Below, piece by piece: positions 17,645 to 26,958 of a stretch of DNA of 64,000 nucleotides; the first letter of the stretch is position 1, and each line of letters begins with the position of its first letter. The stretch is from the NCBI GenBank assembly GCA_050948905.1, contig JBMNES010000001.1:2542001-2606000 (forward strand). Direction: 5' to 3'. This stretch comes from DTKD01 sp050948905. Its GTDB lineage: Bacteria > Armatimonadota > UBA5829. The notes under the pieces are model-generated. The model searched no databases and was not told the origin of the DNA. It worked only from the letters and a program-made list of their open reading frames with translations. The translations under genes and the position numbers were made by a program.

Positions 17645-19642
17645 CTATGTCAGCTCGCCCGCCATCCTCTGATCCAGACGCTGGGGAGGAGTCAGCTCCC
17701 TTCTCACACGGGCCATTAGCTCGTCGTCGACAGGTATATTCTCCCGCTGGCTGATAGCCTTAGCCTGCATACTAAACCAGATGTCCGTAAGAATGACCTC
17801 GCCTTCCCGGATACTGGCGAAATCGTGAGTCAATATCTCCTCAACCTTGTCCAGCTCATTGAAATGCAGCGCCAGTTTCGCAGCCACGATCAGCATACGC
17901 TCGTGCTCACTCATCTGCGGAGGGAGGCTATCGAGAACATCTTTGAGCTCATCCCAGCGCCCGTGCCCTTCGAGCATATTGGCATATTCTAAAGCAAGGG
18001 ATATTTCGCGAGGCCCAACCTCCCAGGCTTGGCGCATATAGTCGCAAGCCGCATCAGTATTGCCATTTCTCGTTTCCAACGCAGACAAATTGCGATAGGC
18101 CCAGCTTGTCGGTTTATGCTTAATAGAACGCTCCCAGGCGGCACGTGCACCCTCCGGATCGGAATTCTCCAATCTCATAACACCCAAATGGTACCAACCG
18201 AGCCAATGGTCGCTGTCACCGCGCGCGACGGACTCTTCAAGCATATCCTGCCATTCGGGCTGCACCATAAAATGACCGGGACCTTCTCTCGGATCAGCAT
18301 TAGGCAAATAGCCCTCGCGAAGCAGAGTTAACCACGGTTTTTGCTCATCGCTAAGGGAATCGTCACTAAATGGCAATTCAGAAAGCGAGGCGGATGGATT
18401 GCGGATAACCTCGAGATGCGCCCAGCCTTCTCCTGCGAATAATTGCTCTTCAGGAGATTTGACAGTTGTTTTGGCGAATTCTTTATCGAGTTTATCGAGT
18501 GTCTCCGCTGAAAGCATTTTATCCAGCGCGCTCTCTACTATTCCGCCTGTCTCTGTCCAGCTCTTGCCGTGTGCCTCAGTTGGAGTCAATTGCATTAAAC
18601 CATACGCCTCTGTCCAATCCCATTCGGCTTTAGCGGGCATCGGCAGCGACTCAAGCTGTGTTCGAGCGAGGCCGCCTTGTATCTCAACATAGGCGCGATC
18701 TCGTCCGAGCAGATACTCCTGCCACCTCTCACCGCCCCGAGTCGTGCCCCATACAAACATTTTACGACCCTTTAACCTGGGAGTAGATGTGTGAATAAGC
18801 CCTGCCCCGTTCTTATCGAATGTGGCAGCCCAGGGCCGGTTGTTGTCGTCAATTCTAAAGAAATACTCACGCGAGAACGGAACGTTGGTAGGATACGATA
18901 TGTCGACGTCGTCCACCACAGGCAACTCCACCATCGCAAAACCGCCAGGCGCGTTCGTAACAGCCCTGTCAGCAGGCGCGATAACCCGTCTGTCCGGCGA
19001 CTGCGGAACCGCTATGTTACTCCACCAATACATTGGTATCTCTTCGTCGTGCGGGTTGATTATTCTTACTCGAACAAACAAAAACTCCGAATCTGGAGGC
19101 AGATGAAAATCTAGTTGATATGGGAACCGCTTCGTCCTCTCCCAGGCGTAAAGCCGAAGCACCGGATCACCCTGCGCACCTGCCACTCTGGCAGCGAACA
19201 TCGGCGCACACGTGAGATAATGATGGCCAAGCTGCGCCGTGTTCCATTCTACTCCGCCAGCTATCCAGGCATTTCGTAACGCTACGTTCGCCGGTTGGAA
19301 GTGTTTTACCGGCTCAAGTAGTTCAATGCCCGTCTTTTTATGCACCAGAGAAGTCAGCCGCCCACCTATCTCTGGAATAAACTCCGCGCGGAGGTGCTCA
19401 TTTTCCAGCACAATGGATACAAACTCGCGGTCTCTGAGTTTGCGACCATAAGAATCCTGCATACGGTGTGGCAGAACCCTGAAAGATGTCGCCCAGCCCA
19501 TATATCGACTGTCCTCTGGCGGCACACTCTCGTCAATCGTAAACTTGGAGTCCGGATCCGGATGACGAAAATACGGCAGCGGGTTCTCCGGACCAAGCTC
19601 AGCCGCTGGTAAAATAATATTCTTAATTTTAAGGGTTGTCAT
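17645..19642 (-). CDS. DUF5107-type carbohydrate-associated protein with TPR-like C-terminus
   Basis: About 665 residues. The N-terminal half resembles the galactose-mutarotase-like DUF5107 domain: an early PLPYFRHPDPDSKF, LRAEFIPEIGGRLTSL, AGGVEWNTAQLGHHYLT and a MYWWSNIAVP segment. The second half consists of helical tetratricopeptide-like units (HWLGWYHLGVMRLENSDPEGARAAWERS and similar). There is no signal peptide, so it is probably cytoplasmic. ATG 19642 is preferred to the in-frame codon at 19741, which lies inside the divergent gene. The linked GHL10-like gene suggests a role in glycan handling; function unknown. Confidence 0.7.
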   Translation of the reverse strand: MTTLKIKNIILPAAELGPENPLPYFRHPDPDSKFTIDESVPPEDSRYMGWATSFRVLPHRMQDSYGRKLRDREFVSIVLENEHLRAEFIPEIGGRLTSLVHKKTGIELLEPVKHFQPANVALRNAWIAGGVEWNTAQLGHHYLTCAPMFAARVAGAQGDPVLRLYAWERTKRFPYQLDFHLPPDSEFLFVRVRIINPHDEEIPMYWWSNIAVPQSPDRRVIAPADRAVTNAPGGFAMVELPVVDDVDISYPTNVPFSREYFFRIDDNNRPWAATFDKNGAGLIHTSTPRLKGRKMFVWGTTRGGERWQEYLLGRDRAYVEIQGGLARTQLESLPMPAKAEWDWTEAYGLMQLTPTEAHGKSWTETGGIVESALDKMLSAETLDKLDKEFAKTTVKSPEEQLFAGEGWAHLEVIRNPSASLSELPFSDDSLSDEQKPWLTLLREGYLPNADPREGPGHFMVQPEWQDMLEESVARGDSDHWLGWYHLGVMRLENSDPEGARAAWERSIKHKPTSWAYRNLSALETRNGNTDAACDYMRQAWEVGPREISLALEYANMLEGHGRWDELKDVLDSLPPQMSEHERMLIVAAKLALHFNELDKVEEILTHDFASIREGEVILTDIWFSMQAKAISQRENIPVDDELMARVRRELTPPQRLDQRMAGELT

Positions 19643-19667
19643 AATGCGTATATTGTAACACGCTCGG

Positions 19668-19696
19668 TTGACAGTAGGTATACTCTTGACTACAAT
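19668..19696 (+). promoter_or_regulatory. Sigma70-type promoter of the beta-helix protein gene
   Basis: TTGACA (19668-19673) and TACAAT (19691-19696) are separated by 17 bases, about 40 bases before the ATG at 19736. AGGAG lies at 19720-19724. Confidence 0.75.
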
Positions 19697-19735
19697 TCCC
19701 ACAGCAAAAGCGAGTTTTAGGAGAATTGTATTGAA

Positions 19736-20989
19736 ATGCACAAAATTGGTCTGATGATACTCTTGGCATTAGTGGCATCCACCGCCACATTCGCTCTACC
19801 TCAGAGCGTCTCCGTCAAAACTTTCGGCGCTAAAGGCGACGGGGTGGCCGACGATACCGCTGTCATTCAGAAGGCTTTAAGTAGCCTCGACGGTAAGGGG
19901 GGTGTGGTGCATTTGCCTGCCGGCAGGTATGTGATCTCAGATGCGCTTAAAATACCCGGCGGCGTGACGCTTATGGGAGAAGGCACGCGCTGGGAGAACT
20001 CAGCATCGGGTCTGATCATCCAGAAAAACGGCTTTTCGGCTGTGCGTTTGAGTAACGGCAGTGGCGTAAAGGCGTTTACGATCTCATACCCGAATAATCA
20101 GGACAACGACAATCCCGAAGCCTATCCGCCTGCGATTTTATTGGAGGGCATAAATCCCAGCGTCGAAAATATCGTTTTTGACTGCGCCTATATCGGTATC
20201 TCCACTCCTCCGCAAGGCGCAAATGCTGGACAGGGTATGTTCCGAAACATTACCGGGTTCGTCCACAAAACCGGCATTCACCTCTCCGGTTGCAGAGACG
20301 TTAACCGGTTTGTGGATATCCACTGGTTCGTAGGGGGCAAAGGCTCTGGTACGTTTTATCGCCAAAATAGAGTTGGGTTTGAGTTCGGCGATGTTGACGG
20401 AGTGCTCATGGATCGGTGTTTTATCATAGGCGGGAAGACGTTTTTCAGGCAACTACCGTTTAAAGACACCCCCTCCGGAAAAGAGGAACTGGCGCACTCG
20501 CTGGGGCACCACATTAACTCCTGCTGGATAGAAGCTGTCGATGAGGGTTTTGTCTTTGAAGGCGCCAGTGGATTCGTGATTAACAGCACCAATATCCTTG
20601 TGCGAAAAGGCGGAGTCGGAGTGAAAATCAAGAGCCAGGGACTCTATTATAACGCTGTAATCAGCGGAGTACAGGTGCGCTCGTTTGGCGAACCAATCGT
20701 CGGCATCGAATACACCACTTTAAGCCCACATCATCGAAATCGGCTTAGTATAACGGATTGCCAGGTATTCGAAGGTTCTCCGGCGCTGCTGTTAGGCCCA
20801 GGCGCAGCAAGAGTAACCGTTCAATCCAATCACTTTGAATCTATGCCCGATAAGCCCGCTATTCAGATTGAGCCCGGCGCAGACTTGCTGGTAATCACAG
20901 GTAACATCCTAAAGTCGAAGCAACCAATAAAAGACGATTCCGGCGATGAGGCGATAAAAAACATATCCGGCAATATAGAAGAAAAATAG
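19736..20989 (+). CDS. Secreted pectate-lyase-superfamily (right-handed beta-helix) protein
   Basis: A 417-residue protein with a signal peptide (LMILLALVASTATFA). It begins with the pectate_lyase_3 signature VKTFGAKGDGVADDTAVIQKAL (about residues 27-48) and VHLPAGRYVIS, followed by repetitive short strands of a right-handed parallel beta-helix (INSTNILVRKGG, ISGVQVRSFG, ITDCQVFEGSP, VQSNHFESMP). Such proteins are polysaccharide lyases, GH28/GH55-like hydrolases or phage-type depolymerases; the substrate is not visible. It is divergent from the DUF5107-type gene and has its own promoter and a terminator at 21000-21022. Confidence 0.8.
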   Translation: MHKIGLMILLALVASTATFALPQSVSVKTFGAKGDGVADDTAVIQKALSSLDGKGGVVHLPAGRYVISDALKIPGGVTLMGEGTRWENSASGLIIQKNGFSAVRLSNGSGVKAFTISYPNNQDNDNPEAYPPAILLEGINPSVENIVFDCAYIGISTPPQGANAGQGMFRNITGFVHKTGIHLSGCRDVNRFVDIHWFVGGKGSGTFYRQNRVGFEFGDVDGVLMDRCFIIGGKTFFRQLPFKDTPSGKEELAHSLGHHINSCWIEAVDEGFVFEGASGFVINSTNILVRKGGVGVKIKSQGLYYNAVISGVQVRSFGEPIVGIEYTTLSPHHRNRLSITDCQVFEGSPALLLGPGAARVTVQSNHFESMPDKPAIQIEPGADLLVITGNILKSKQPIKDDSGDEAIKNISGNIEEK

Positions 20990-20999
20990 ATGTTACAAA

Positions 21000-21022
21000 G
21001 GCCGGGAAGCAACTTCCCGGCC
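21000..21022. terminator. Hairpin between convergent genes
   Basis: A 10-bp GC-rich perfect stem GGCCGGGAAG/CTTCCCGGCC with a 3-base loop between the stops of the beta-helix and foldase genes. There is no strong T-run on either side. Confidence 0.6.
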
Positions 21023-21052
21023 TACATTGTTCAAGCTCTCTGGTAGCAATTA

Positions 21053-22003
21053 CTACGGACCACCAGCGCCCGGAGGCATACCCATCATCGGCTGCGGGTT
21101 TTTGATCTGATCTACCATGAACTTATACTGAGGCAGATTGATCTCTATTTTAGCCTTCTTTTTCTGCTTTTCGAACTTCTCCTGGAAGTCAGGACTCATC
21201 GTCTTTTGCAGTGCCGCAAGTCCTTTGACCTCGTCTTTGACTTCTTTGAATTTCAAATTGAGCTTCGGCTGCTCACCAACGACTTTGATGATTCCTTCAT
21301 ACTCACCCATAGAGCCTAAAGTGAACTTAAATGGTTTGCTGATTTCGCCCTCTTTGAGCTTCTTGGCCTGATCATACAGACCCTCTATTGATTGCTCCTT
21401 GTCGACAAAGGTCTTGACAGGGCCGTTCATAGCAAACTGCGGATCAGAAAACTCTGTTGCTACCGCTTCAAAATCTTTGCCTTCTTTTATGGCCTTCTCA
21501 GCCTTCTGAATATTCTTTTTATCAGAAGTAATGAGCACTACGATGCGCTTTCGAGCTCCGTGCACATACCGCAGCTTCACGTGCGGCTCGTTGTACAGCT
21601 CTTCCAGTTCGGAGTCAGTAAACTTGTTAAACTTCTCGCCCAGGTTGATGCGAGCCTGCAGTTCTCTATACCTGTCTCTGATCGCGCTGTCGCTGCCAGC
21701 GCTTGCCAGCATATCATCGTAATTGCCATCACGCTTCAGGAGCTGAATCTGCTTGTCGACCTGTGCCTCAGTCACGGGCACCTTTTCTTTGGCAGCCCAG
21801 TTTAGCATAACCTGATAATCAACCAGTGCAGGCAATGCCTGGCGGCCGAAAGACATGCTGAGGAACTGATAATACAGATTCCCTGAAATCGGCTGACCGT
21901 CGACAGTGGCCACAACCGCCGGAGGGCCGCCCGCCTTCTCTCCACAGCCGAACAACATCACGGCCAGTAGAGCGATCAGCAAGAACAGTATAGTTCGTTT
22001 CAT
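21053..22003 (-). CDS. SurA/PpiC-type peptidyl-prolyl isomerase lipoprotein
   Basis: A 316-residue lipoprotein: signal RTILFLLIALLAVMLFGC with the lipobox Cys near residue 20. A SurA-N-like helical region (VDGQPISGNLYYQFL, LVDYQVMLNWAAKEKVPVTEAQVD) precedes a parvulin-like rotamase region (VLITSDKKNIQKAEKAIKEGKDFEAVATEFSD, LKEGEISKPF). It ends in a Gly/Pro/Met-rich tail. The role is inferred as folding of secreted or outer-membrane proteins, as for PrsA/SurA. ATG 22003 is preferred over the ATG at 22027, because AAGGAG precedes the former and nothing comparable precedes the latter. Confidence 0.82.
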   Translation of the reverse strand: MKRTILFLLIALLAVMLFGCGEKAGGPPAVVATVDGQPISGNLYYQFLSMSFGRQALPALVDYQVMLNWAAKEKVPVTEAQVDKQIQLLKRDGNYDDMLASAGSDSAIRDRYRELQARINLGEKFNKFTDSELEELYNEPHVKLRYVHGARKRIVVLITSDKKNIQKAEKAIKEGKDFEAVATEFSDPQFAMNGPVKTFVDKEQSIEGLYDQAKKLKEGEISKPFKFTLGSMGEYEGIIKVVGEQPKLNLKFKEVKDEVKGLAALQKTMSPDFQEKFEKQKKKAKIEINLPQYKFMVDQIKNPQPMMGMPPGAGGP

Positions 22004-22114
22004 AATGAGTTTATGCTCCTTTGCCATATCTAGACACTACAGCGAGTATTCGCCAATCCCATTTATTATTCCTGCTTTCGTAGATTGTATACTCTATTCA
22101 ACTGATAAAGCAAA

Positions 22115-22140
22115 CTGGACGACCACATTTGGCCGTCCAG
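22115..22140 (-). terminator. Hairpin terminator after the PEP-CTERM-like gene
   Basis: On the minus strand CTGGACG pairs with CGTCCAG, extended by an inner 3-bp helix, 31 bases after the stop at 22171, and is followed by TTTGCTTT. Confidence 0.65.
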
Positions 22141-22170
22141 CAGTAAAAGTGATCTCTTATCCCCGTTGCC

Positions 22171-22953
22171 TCATCGTTTCAGTAAGCTGCGGGTTCTCCT
22201 TAACATATACAATCCACCGCCGCCCAAAAGCGCCAAAATGACCGATGTCGCCTCTGGCAAGGCTTTGGTATCCACTACAATAGAGTCGATTATAGCGCCG
22301 TTGTCACCACTATATATATCGATACCAGCCAATGCTTGTCCGGGATCAAGTCGGTACAGCGCCTGATAGACCATCCAGCCAGTCTCCGTATCCCCCCAAC
22401 CTCCGGTAGTCTCAATAAAATCGTGATAATACCAGGAAGTATCGATCAAGCGCGGATTCGACTCCGAAACGCCGTCCCCGCTCAGACTACGAACTGTTAT
22501 ACCAGGGGTGCCAGTAAAACCCACGTGATATTTCACCTGAACCCAGATATCCATACCCTGAGTACCAGCGCCAGGATCGTTTAAATCGAGGGTTATTAAC
22601 CCGCCCGGGCCGATATCCCAGAAGTTGGTCGCCGAGCCAAACGCCGGCGCAGTCCACTCATCACCTGCGATAAATCCCGCACCGCCGTTTTCGACAGTTA
22701 CAGTAGCAGTGCCAGTGACGTTACCAATCACCTGATCTGCCGCTATCTCTGAATTTGTGCCATCATAATCGGCCCAATCGTTCCAGAAATAAGTCGCAGT
22801 AGCAGGCAGCCCGCGATTCCAAAAAGGATAAAATACGCCATATTCATCAGGGTTTGGATCGTAAACACCCTGCGCCATCGCCAACGTTGTTGTTATTGCA
22901 AACAAGAAGACGATTATTAATCCACAAGCCAGAGGCTTCACTGCGATTCGCAT
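22171..22953 (-). CDS. Secreted protein with degenerate PEP-CTERM-type sorting tail
   Basis: A 260-residue protein with a signal peptide (CGLIIVFLFAITTTLAMA) and no recognised central domain; the middle is beta-rich with many Gly, Trp and Asp. The C-terminus has the tripartite layout of an exosortase substrate: a LPEATS motif, a hydrophobic helix (VILALLGGGGLYML) and a basic end (RRTRSLLKR). The motif is PEA rather than PEP. An exosortase is encoded at 39949-40821. It is predicted to be secreted and processed at the membrane. Confidence 0.65.
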   Translation of the reverse strand: MRIAVKPLACGLIIVFLFAITTTLAMAQGVYDPNPDEYGVFYPFWNRGLPATATYFWNDWADYDGTNSEIAADQVIGNVTGTATVTVENGGAGFIAGDEWTAPAFGSATNFWDIGPGGLITLDLNDPGAGTQGMDIWVQVKYHVGFTGTPGITVRSLSGDGVSESNPRLIDTSWYYHDFIETTGGWGDTETGWMVYQALYRLDPGQALAGIDIYSGDNGAIIDSIVVDTKALPEATSVILALLGGGGLYMLRRTRSLLKR

Positions 22954-22998
22954 ACTTAGCCCTCCCTTTCTCTGTAAAAGCGATCAGTAGAGTGTGCT

Positions 22999-23021
22999 GG
23001 CCGGCGTCTTAGACACCGGCC
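22999..23021 (-). terminator. Hairpin terminator after the large dockerin gene
   Basis: A GC-rich stem GGCCGG/CCGGCC extended by an inner 3-bp helix across one mismatch lies about 13 bases after the stop of the minus-strand gene ending at 23035. Confidence 0.6.
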
Positions 23022-23034
23022 CGTATGTTCGTTT

Positions 23035-26000
23035 CTACGGTTGGTCACCTTTCACGTAGAGGTATTTCACCATTGTTAGATAGTCGTTGTTATCGGTGAA
23101 TCCGTCGCCGTTGATATCACCCGCTGCGCCGTAACCCCAGTTGCCTCGTAGAACGGCATAGTCAAGAGCGTTGACTACATTGTCCCCCATAGGATGGCCC
23201 GGCGTTGCTAGGTCACCGCCGCGCAGGACCTTCGGCCCCAGGAAGTCAATCTCAGCCTGGCCTTTGGTCATCGTAACCTCTCGGCGAGACCGCAGATGCC
23301 ACGCGGTCTTGGCGCTGATAGAGGTTACCTCAGGTATATCTGTGAAACTATAATACGCCTTTCCGTTAATGAAATTCAAGGTTAATGTCCGGCTATCTGT
23401 GCCATTCAGCACGAAAGTCACAGGACGGGTGCACAGCACGAACGAATCTTCGAAGCCGACTCTTCCCTCGACCTCGTTTTTGTTGACCGAGAAGCTTTTA
23501 TTCTCGTCGGATTCGTTGTCGTAAATATCGGTTGCGATAACGGTTATCGAGTGTTGACCATTAGTCCAATCAGCATCAATAGTGCAGGTGCCGACGTATT
23601 TGCCTGTATTCTGATCCAGAGTCATTGTAACAGGTGTCTCCAAATCGTCGATCACAAATACGACAGACGCGACGCCGGAATCGTCCGTAGCCTCCGCCTC
23701 TACAGTGACAGTGCCCTTCAGGAAGTTGTAGTTCGGAGCACCGCCAACCTCGCTGCAGGTGACCGTGACATTAGTCAGCTCCGGGCCCTCGTCGTCGGGT
23801 ATGTATGTAACGGTAACCTCAGCACAGGAGTCGCTTAGGCATCCTGTGGTCGTGTTCTTAGCTTTGGCATAATAGGTTGTCGTCTGAGTCGGGCTAACCG
23901 GGGACGTGACAATCGTCCCGCCGCAGCTACCCTCATACCAGACTACCTCCTCGCCATTTCCGACTGTAGCAGACAGTACAGAAGATCCGCCAGGGCCAAT
24001 AGTCGCCGGAGTCGCCAAAGCGTTGGTCGGAGTGTCCGGCAGTGTGTGAACAGTGCCGGTTACCGCGAGCCTGGTCGCGCTCTCGCAACCTGTGTCACTT
24101 ACGCTCGCCGCGTAGTAAGTCGTTGTATTGTTAATAGTCGCGGTATACGGGTTATCCGTGCTAACCACGTTTCCTCCAGTGGCCGCGTCATACCACTTGA
24201 TCGTGCAGCCAGAAGCAGGAGTGGCGGAGAAGTCGATCGCGCCCGCTCCGCAGATTGCGTTCGTGGACGCGTTGGTGGGAGCGCTTGGAACGTCGTTGAT
24301 TGTTGCGGTGACCGCTAATCTCGTCGCGCTCTCGCAGCTCTCTGCACTTACGCTTGCCGCGTAGTAGGTCCGGGTGGCAGACAGATTCTCTGTATACGGA
24401 TTTGCCGTACTAATGACGTTGCCGCCGGTAGCCGCATCGTACCATTTAATCGTGCAACCAGAGGCTGGGGTCGCCGAGAAGTCGATATTCCCTGATCCGC
24501 ATCGAGCGTTGGACGAAGCGTTTGTAGGAACGCCAGGCAGCGGATTTACTGCAACTGTTATCGGCGTTGCCGTAAATGCAGCAGTTCCGCAGGAGGGTGT
24601 GACCAGAACGTTGTATGTGGTTGTGCTGGTCAGACCCGCTGGCGGATCATAAGACGCGCTTGTCGCACCGGTGATCTTGGTGTCGTTGATGGTCGGAGAA
24701 CCCGTGCCCTGCACCGAATACCACTGATAAGTCAGATCGCCACCACCAGAACCGCTGCTGTAGGTCATAGCGCCCGGATCAGCAGTGCCGCAGAATGTTC
24801 CACCACCACCGGTGATTGTCCCGATCGAGAACGTCGAAGTCGCAGTCACAGAGTAAGAGAATGTGCCGTTTGCAACGTTAGCGGCGTTGTAGCTCTTAAC
24901 GTGCAGATACCACGTGCCGCCAGAGGTCGGCGCCAGGGAGAGTGTGCCGCTGGACCACTGAGTTTCAGTATCCGTCCATGTGTGAGTGGCGTTCTGATCC
25001 CAGACATATCGGAAATACTGAACTCCGCCTGCGCCCCAGCCAAGGTTATTCGTCCAGATAACGTTAGTGCCCTGGCAAGGAGTAGTTGTGCTTGGAGTAA
25101 CGCTGTTTGCGACAGGAGGCGGTGACAGCGTATAGGCGGAAGTAGTTCCAACATAGCTCGTCGTATTAGCCCATGAACCTCTCGATTGGCTGGTGTTGTC
25201 TCCAGCAGCGATGTCGTAAGTATACTTCGTGTTAGGGGTAAGGCCGGTGTTGTTAAGCGATGTTCCAGTACCCCAACCATATACGGAGGTATTATCGCGG
25301 CGGACGTTGACGCCGACGTCACCTCTTCGATAGTGGCAACTTCCGCCGTTGGTGTTATCCGAATCCTCAGTAGCGCCATCAGCGACACCAACGCCTTTAT
25401 CCAGCGGGATAGCCCAGGCCAGATTAATCTGAGTCGGGCTGACCGCGCTTACGCTGGAAAAGCTGGGATTATTCGGAGCAACGTTGTCGACATAGACCGC
25501 GCACCAGTGGCAATTGCCCGTATTGTTGTATGTCCATCCACCGCTGGAACCACTAGCCTGCCCCGAAGTTCGACCGGATCGGCTGATTCCGAAGAAGTGG
25601 AGACGTCTATAGCCAGTCACACCGGTTTCTGTGTGAGACCAGCTGGAACCGCTGTTAGTTGTAAATTTATAGTTGGTATCGGCTCCGGAAAGCCCTCGAC
25701 CCCACTGGTAGTATCCTGTCTTCCAGAATGGGATGAACTGGGCAGTGACGGTGCCGCTGGCGGTTACGGTGGTGTTGTTAGTGTACATTGTGTAACCGCT
25801 GGTCGGGTTTGCGACGCCGTTGAAGTTCGACAGCGTCATCTTAGGATACCAGCCGTCCTGTTCGTTGTAGATACTGTACCCACCGTATACATCGGACTGG
25901 AGGCTTACGCTGGGTTCTTCCTGGTTATGGTCTGCGCCGTTTCGCAGACTCATCGTGCCTTGCCAGGCTCCGCCACCAGATCCTTGCTGGATCTTAAATA

Positions 26001-26958
26001 GAATTCTCGTCCAACCAGCAGGGAAGCTCGTAGAACCAACAATATCAGAATCACGAGTCAAACCGCGACCAATGTCATTTGTATGAATAAGAGCGCCGTT
26101 GCGCCAAACCTTGCATCCATCATCAGAACCAATAGCAATTCTGGGAGCAGCTCCGTTAGGAGCATATACCCAGGCCATAGCATAGCCCGCCTGGTTCGGA
26201 ACACCTTCCTTGCCCCATTTGGTGCCGAAATTCAAGGTGTTGGCACTGTTACAGTCGCCAGCGTTGTGCGCCTCAGGCTTTTTGCCGCCAAAGAGTCCGT
26301 CTACAATTGCCGTTCCTTTGTTAGTCTCTACATAGGGGTATAGATACAGGTTCGCTTCATCGAGACCGTTGGTGTTGGCCAGGGCGGTCGAACTGAACGG
26401 GCCCAGGACGACCCATTTATTAAGATATGCCCAGCGGGCTCCGTACCCCTGTACTTGGCCGACCATCGTGACTGAGGAGCCTTCTGCTTTACAGGGGTTT
26501 GTGTTTTCGCTGGTATTGATTCTAACACCATTGCGGTTTGCCAGATTACTAACTTCGCCATACCATAGAGTCAGCCAGGCACAGAGATCGCCACAGCCGG
26601 TTTGTGTGCGCGCCGACGCATCACTCGTATTATTGCTGGTGTTCAAGCTCCTCGCAAGAGGATTGGCTGCGCTACCCCTATAGGCATCATGTCGGAGGAA
26701 TTTTTGAGTATAATAACCCCGTCCAGACCAATTCCAGCCGTGGTTCCAGTTGGCAGTGCGGTGGTTACCTGATACTGCCCAGCAGTAGGATAAGGTCCTG
26801 TTCTCACAGTTTGTCAAGCTAGCCCAACTGCCAGATAAAATGGGGTTAACAACTCCCGAGTTGTTCGTCCACGCAAATGCGGGGGTAGCTGCGAATGTTA
26901 CAAGTAAACTAATACAGACTCCCGCTAATATATAAAACCTCTTAATGCTCTTGAACAA
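23035..26958 (-). CDS. Large secreted dockerin-containing protein with Ig-like repeats
   Basis: A 1307-residue secreted protein with a signal peptide (FYILAGVCISLLVTFAATPAFAW). The N-terminal 450 residues are unique, with PA14-like or carbohydrate-binding-like sequence (MAWVYAPNGAAPRIAIGSDDGCKVWRNG in pieces). An FN3-like region and tandem Ig-like units of about 83 residues (ATPASGCTIKWYDAATGGN seen twice) follow, then a bacterial Ig-like domain (DDSGVASVVFVIDD). It ends with a type-I-dockerin-like pair: NALDYAVLRGNWG and the calcium-loop-like DINGDGFTDNNDY. The start is TTG 26958 with GGAGG 7 bases upstream. It is a paralogue of the next gene. No cohesin is in view. Confidence 0.8.
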   Translation of the reverse strand: MFKSIKRFYILAGVCISLLVTFAATPAFAWTNNSGVVNPILSGSWASLTNCENRTLSYCWAVSGNHRTANWNHGWNWSGRGYYTQKFLRHDAYRGSAANPLARSLNTSNNTSDASARTQTGCGDLCAWLTLWYGEVSNLANRNGVRINTSENTNPCKAEGSSVTMVGQVQGYGARWAYLNKWVVLGPFSSTALANTNGLDEANLYLYPYVETNKGTAIVDGLFGGKKPEAHNAGDCNSANTLNFGTKWGKEGVPNQAGYAMAWVYAPNGAAPRIAIGSDDGCKVWRNGALIHTNDIGRGLTRDSDIVGSTSFPAGWTRILFKIQQGSGGGAWQGTMSLRNGADHNQEEPSVSLQSDVYGGYSIYNEQDGWYPKMTLSNFNGVANPTSGYTMYTNNTTVTASGTVTAQFIPFWKTGYYQWGRGLSGADTNYKFTTNSGSSWSHTETGVTGYRRLHFFGISRSGRTSGQASGSSGGWTYNNTGNCHWCAVYVDNVAPNNPSFSSVSAVSPTQINLAWAIPLDKGVGVADGATEDSDNTNGGSCHYRRGDVGVNVRRDNTSVYGWGTGTSLNNTGLTPNTKYTYDIAAGDNTSQSRGSWANTTSYVGTTSAYTLSPPPVANSVTPSTTTPCQGTNVIWTNNLGWGAGGVQYFRYVWDQNATHTWTDTETQWSSGTLSLAPTSGGTWYLHVKSYNAANVANGTFSYSVTATSTFSIGTITGGGGTFCGTADPGAMTYSSGSGGGDLTYQWYSVQGTGSPTINDTKITGATSASYDPPAGLTSTTTYNVLVTPSCGTAAFTATPITVAVNPLPGVPTNASSNARCGSGNIDFSATPASGCTIKWYDAATGGNVISTANPYTENLSATRTYYAASVSAESCESATRLAVTATINDVPSAPTNASTNAICGAGAIDFSATPASGCTIKWYDAATGGNVVSTDNPYTATINNTTTYYAASVSDTGCESATRLAVTGTVHTLPDTPTNALATPATIGPGGSSVLSATVGNGEEVVWYEGSCGGTIVTSPVSPTQTTTYYAKAKNTTTGCLSDSCAEVTVTYIPDDEGPELTNVTVTCSEVGGAPNYNFLKGTVTVEAEATDDSGVASVVFVIDDLETPVTMTLDQNTGKYVGTCTIDADWTNGQHSITVIATDIYDNESDENKSFSVNKNEVEGRVGFEDSFVLCTRPVTFVLNGTDSRTLTLNFINGKAYYSFTDIPEVTSISAKTAWHLRSRREVTMTKGQAEIDFLGPKVLRGGDLATPGHPMGDNVVNALDYAVLRGNWGYGAAGDINGDGFTDNNDYLTMVKYLYVKGDQP
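23041..23990 (-). repeat. Segment duplicated in the neighbouring dockerin gene (copy 1)
   Basis: The C-terminal portion of about 310 residues, including the Ig-like domain and dockerin, is nearly the same protein as in the gene at 27353-29905. The DNA is closely similar over long runs with scattered third-position changes. Confidence 0.85.
24031..24529 (-). repeat. Tandem coding repeat, two units of about 249 bp
   Basis: Two adjacent units encode an 83-residue Ig-like module, each with DFSATPASGCTIKWYDAATGGN-type sequence (fewer than 5 changes in the core) and YYAASVS...ESATRLAVT. The spacing of equivalent PTNA codons is 249 bases. Confidence 0.8.

Noticed and set aside
24846..25391. Open frame of 181 codons overlapping the large dockerin gene
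   Set aside because: Low-complexity Thr/Leu/Ala composition is typical of a frame shadow over a Ser/Thr-rich surface protein.
25186..26001. 271-codon plus-strand frame inside the dockerin gene
   Set aside because: It is an antisense shadow. The minus-strand protein has a signal peptide, repeats and dockerin.
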